Below, one piece after another: positions 14,201 to 14,536 of a stretch of 14,536 nt of DNA; the first letter of the stretch is position 1, and every line of letters begins with the position of its first letter. The DNA is from Desulfobacterales bacterium. GTDB lineage: Bacteria > Desulfobacterota > DSM-4660 > Desulfatiglandales > Desulfatiglandaceae. The stretch is from contig JAKLQB010000652.1 of NCBI GenBank assembly GCA_022013615.1, positions 1 through 14,536 on the forward strand, read 5' to 3'. A program made the translations under genes and the position numbers. Below the pieces are notes generated by a model. It had not been told where the DNA came from. It was given only the letters and a program-made list of their open reading frames with translations, and searched no databases.

Positions 14201-14536
14201 GCTATTGTGAATGGCGCAGTGGGTTTTTCAAGTACCAACGACGTGGAGCGCATTGAAGAGGCTTGCGCTTTAGCGGTGAAATCCGCTAAAGTCAGAGGCA
14301 GCGACCCGCAATGGTCAGGGCTTCCAGAAAAAAGTAAGCCCGCTAAAGTCAGCGGTATTTTTGATAAAAAGCTTGCAAATATCGAAATCGAATCATGCAT
14401 TGATTATACTTCCGAGATGATTAAAGGAGCGCAGTCCGTTTCTTCTGTCAAACCCACTTCGGGACATTTCGTATGCGTAAGCTCGACTATACTGATTTTG
14501 AACTCAAACGGGGTTGAGATTGAGGAAGAGGATACC
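14189..14536 (+). CDS. TldD/PmbA family metalloprotease, fragment truncated at both ends
   Basis: This is the only supported plus-strand gene. The frame reads continuously from the junction to the window end. It begins SGIRAIVNGAVGFSSTND, the diagnostic 'GxRxxVNGAxGF' block of the TldD/PmbA (peptidase U62) family. Next come EACALAVKSAKVRGSDPQW, YTSEMIKGAQ, KPTSGHFVCVSS and ILNSNGVEIEEEDT, the last being the family's NS-x-G strand. About 115 codons are present. The N-terminal ~70-80 residues are missing because upstream sequence belongs to the methyltransferase fragment on the opposite strand; the Zn-binding HExxxH would lie beyond the edge. The KVRGSDPQW and NSNGVE wording reminds me of archaeal-type members, a weak impression. 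The frame remains open leftward through the methyltransferase fragment, so the exact limit is uncertain. TldD/PmbA proteins process peptides and have no known role in polysaccharide synthesis. Confidence 0.75.
14268..14355. repeat. Hairpin plus direct repeat around CCGCTAAAG inside the TldD fragment
   Basis: CTTTAGCGG (14268-14276) and CCGCTAAAG (14283-14291) form a perfect nine-pair stem with a six-base loop. The 13-mer CCGCTAAAGTCAG at 14283-14295 recurs exactly at 14340-14352, where it also forms a small stem CCGCT/AGCGG with a six-base loop. Both direct copies fall in the same codon phase and encode A-K-V in the TldD reading frame, so coding coincidence is a fair explanation. Confidence 0.5.

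Noticed and set aside
13864..14400. A single 178-residue minus-strand protein
   Set aside because: The first ~66 residues lie antisense to clear TldD/PmbA coding sequence and resemble nothing; only the C-terminal ~112 residues look like protein.
1..14536. CRISPR arrays, tRNA or rRNA genes, phage or toxin-antitoxin modules
   Set aside because: I looked for regular repeats, cloverleaf-like segments and typical small paired genes and saw none that could be supported.

Overview
The window is a surface-polysaccharide (O-antigen or capsule type) biosynthesis locus. Every convincing gene except one fragment at the right edge is on the minus strand, so transcription runs from right to left. Gene content and operon style (short spacers, four ATGA stop/start overlaps, Shine-Dalgarno sites) point to a Gram-negative bacterium, probably a proteobacterium; no finer placement can be supported. 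No rRNA, tRNA, CRISPR array or complete insertion sequence was seen.

In transcription order, the locus opens at 13860 with a DegT/DnrJ/EryC1-type sugar aminotransferase and a transketolase split into N- and C-terminal subunits (13860-10973). Together these look like a sugar-building or sugar-modifying module of unknown product. Two GT4 glycosyltransferases follow (10976-8549), the second resembling WbuB, then a 545-residue capsule-synthesis-like glycosyltransferase (8552-6915). Next come three genes that together would convert UDP-GlcNAc to a UDP-2-acetamido-2,6-dideoxy-L-hexose: an RmlD-like reductase, an FnlA/CapE-type inverting 4,6-dehydratase and an FnlC/CapG-type 2-epimerase (6887-3814). 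The reductase has no C-terminal cupin domain, which favours the L-RhaNAc/L-QuiNAc branch over L-FucNAc.

A 383-base spacer (3431-3813) with a terminator-like hairpin, an inverted repeat and a perfect 10-base tandem repeat separates this AT-rich block from a second, visibly GC-richer block. That block (3430-110) holds a DPM1-like GT2 glycosyltransferase with membrane anchor, a SAM methyltransferase, a second methyltransferase reduced to a 68-residue internal-deletion remnant, a UPF0104/LPG-synthase-type membrane protein and a nitroreductase. The first 29 codons of another gene run off the left edge. No Wzx, Wzy or initiating phosphoglycosyltransferase is in the window, so the locus continues outside it.

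The right end is the oddest part. A methyltransferase-like C-terminal fragment (minus strand) and a TldD/PmbA-family fragment (plus strand) abut head to head near 14190, and both lack their N-termini. This is either a real rearrangement breakpoint or a chimeric join in the assembly. Nothing in the window is clearly a wholly new system. The best candidates for new biology are the aminotransferase/split-transketolase trio and the capsule-like glycosyltransferase with a cysteine cluster.
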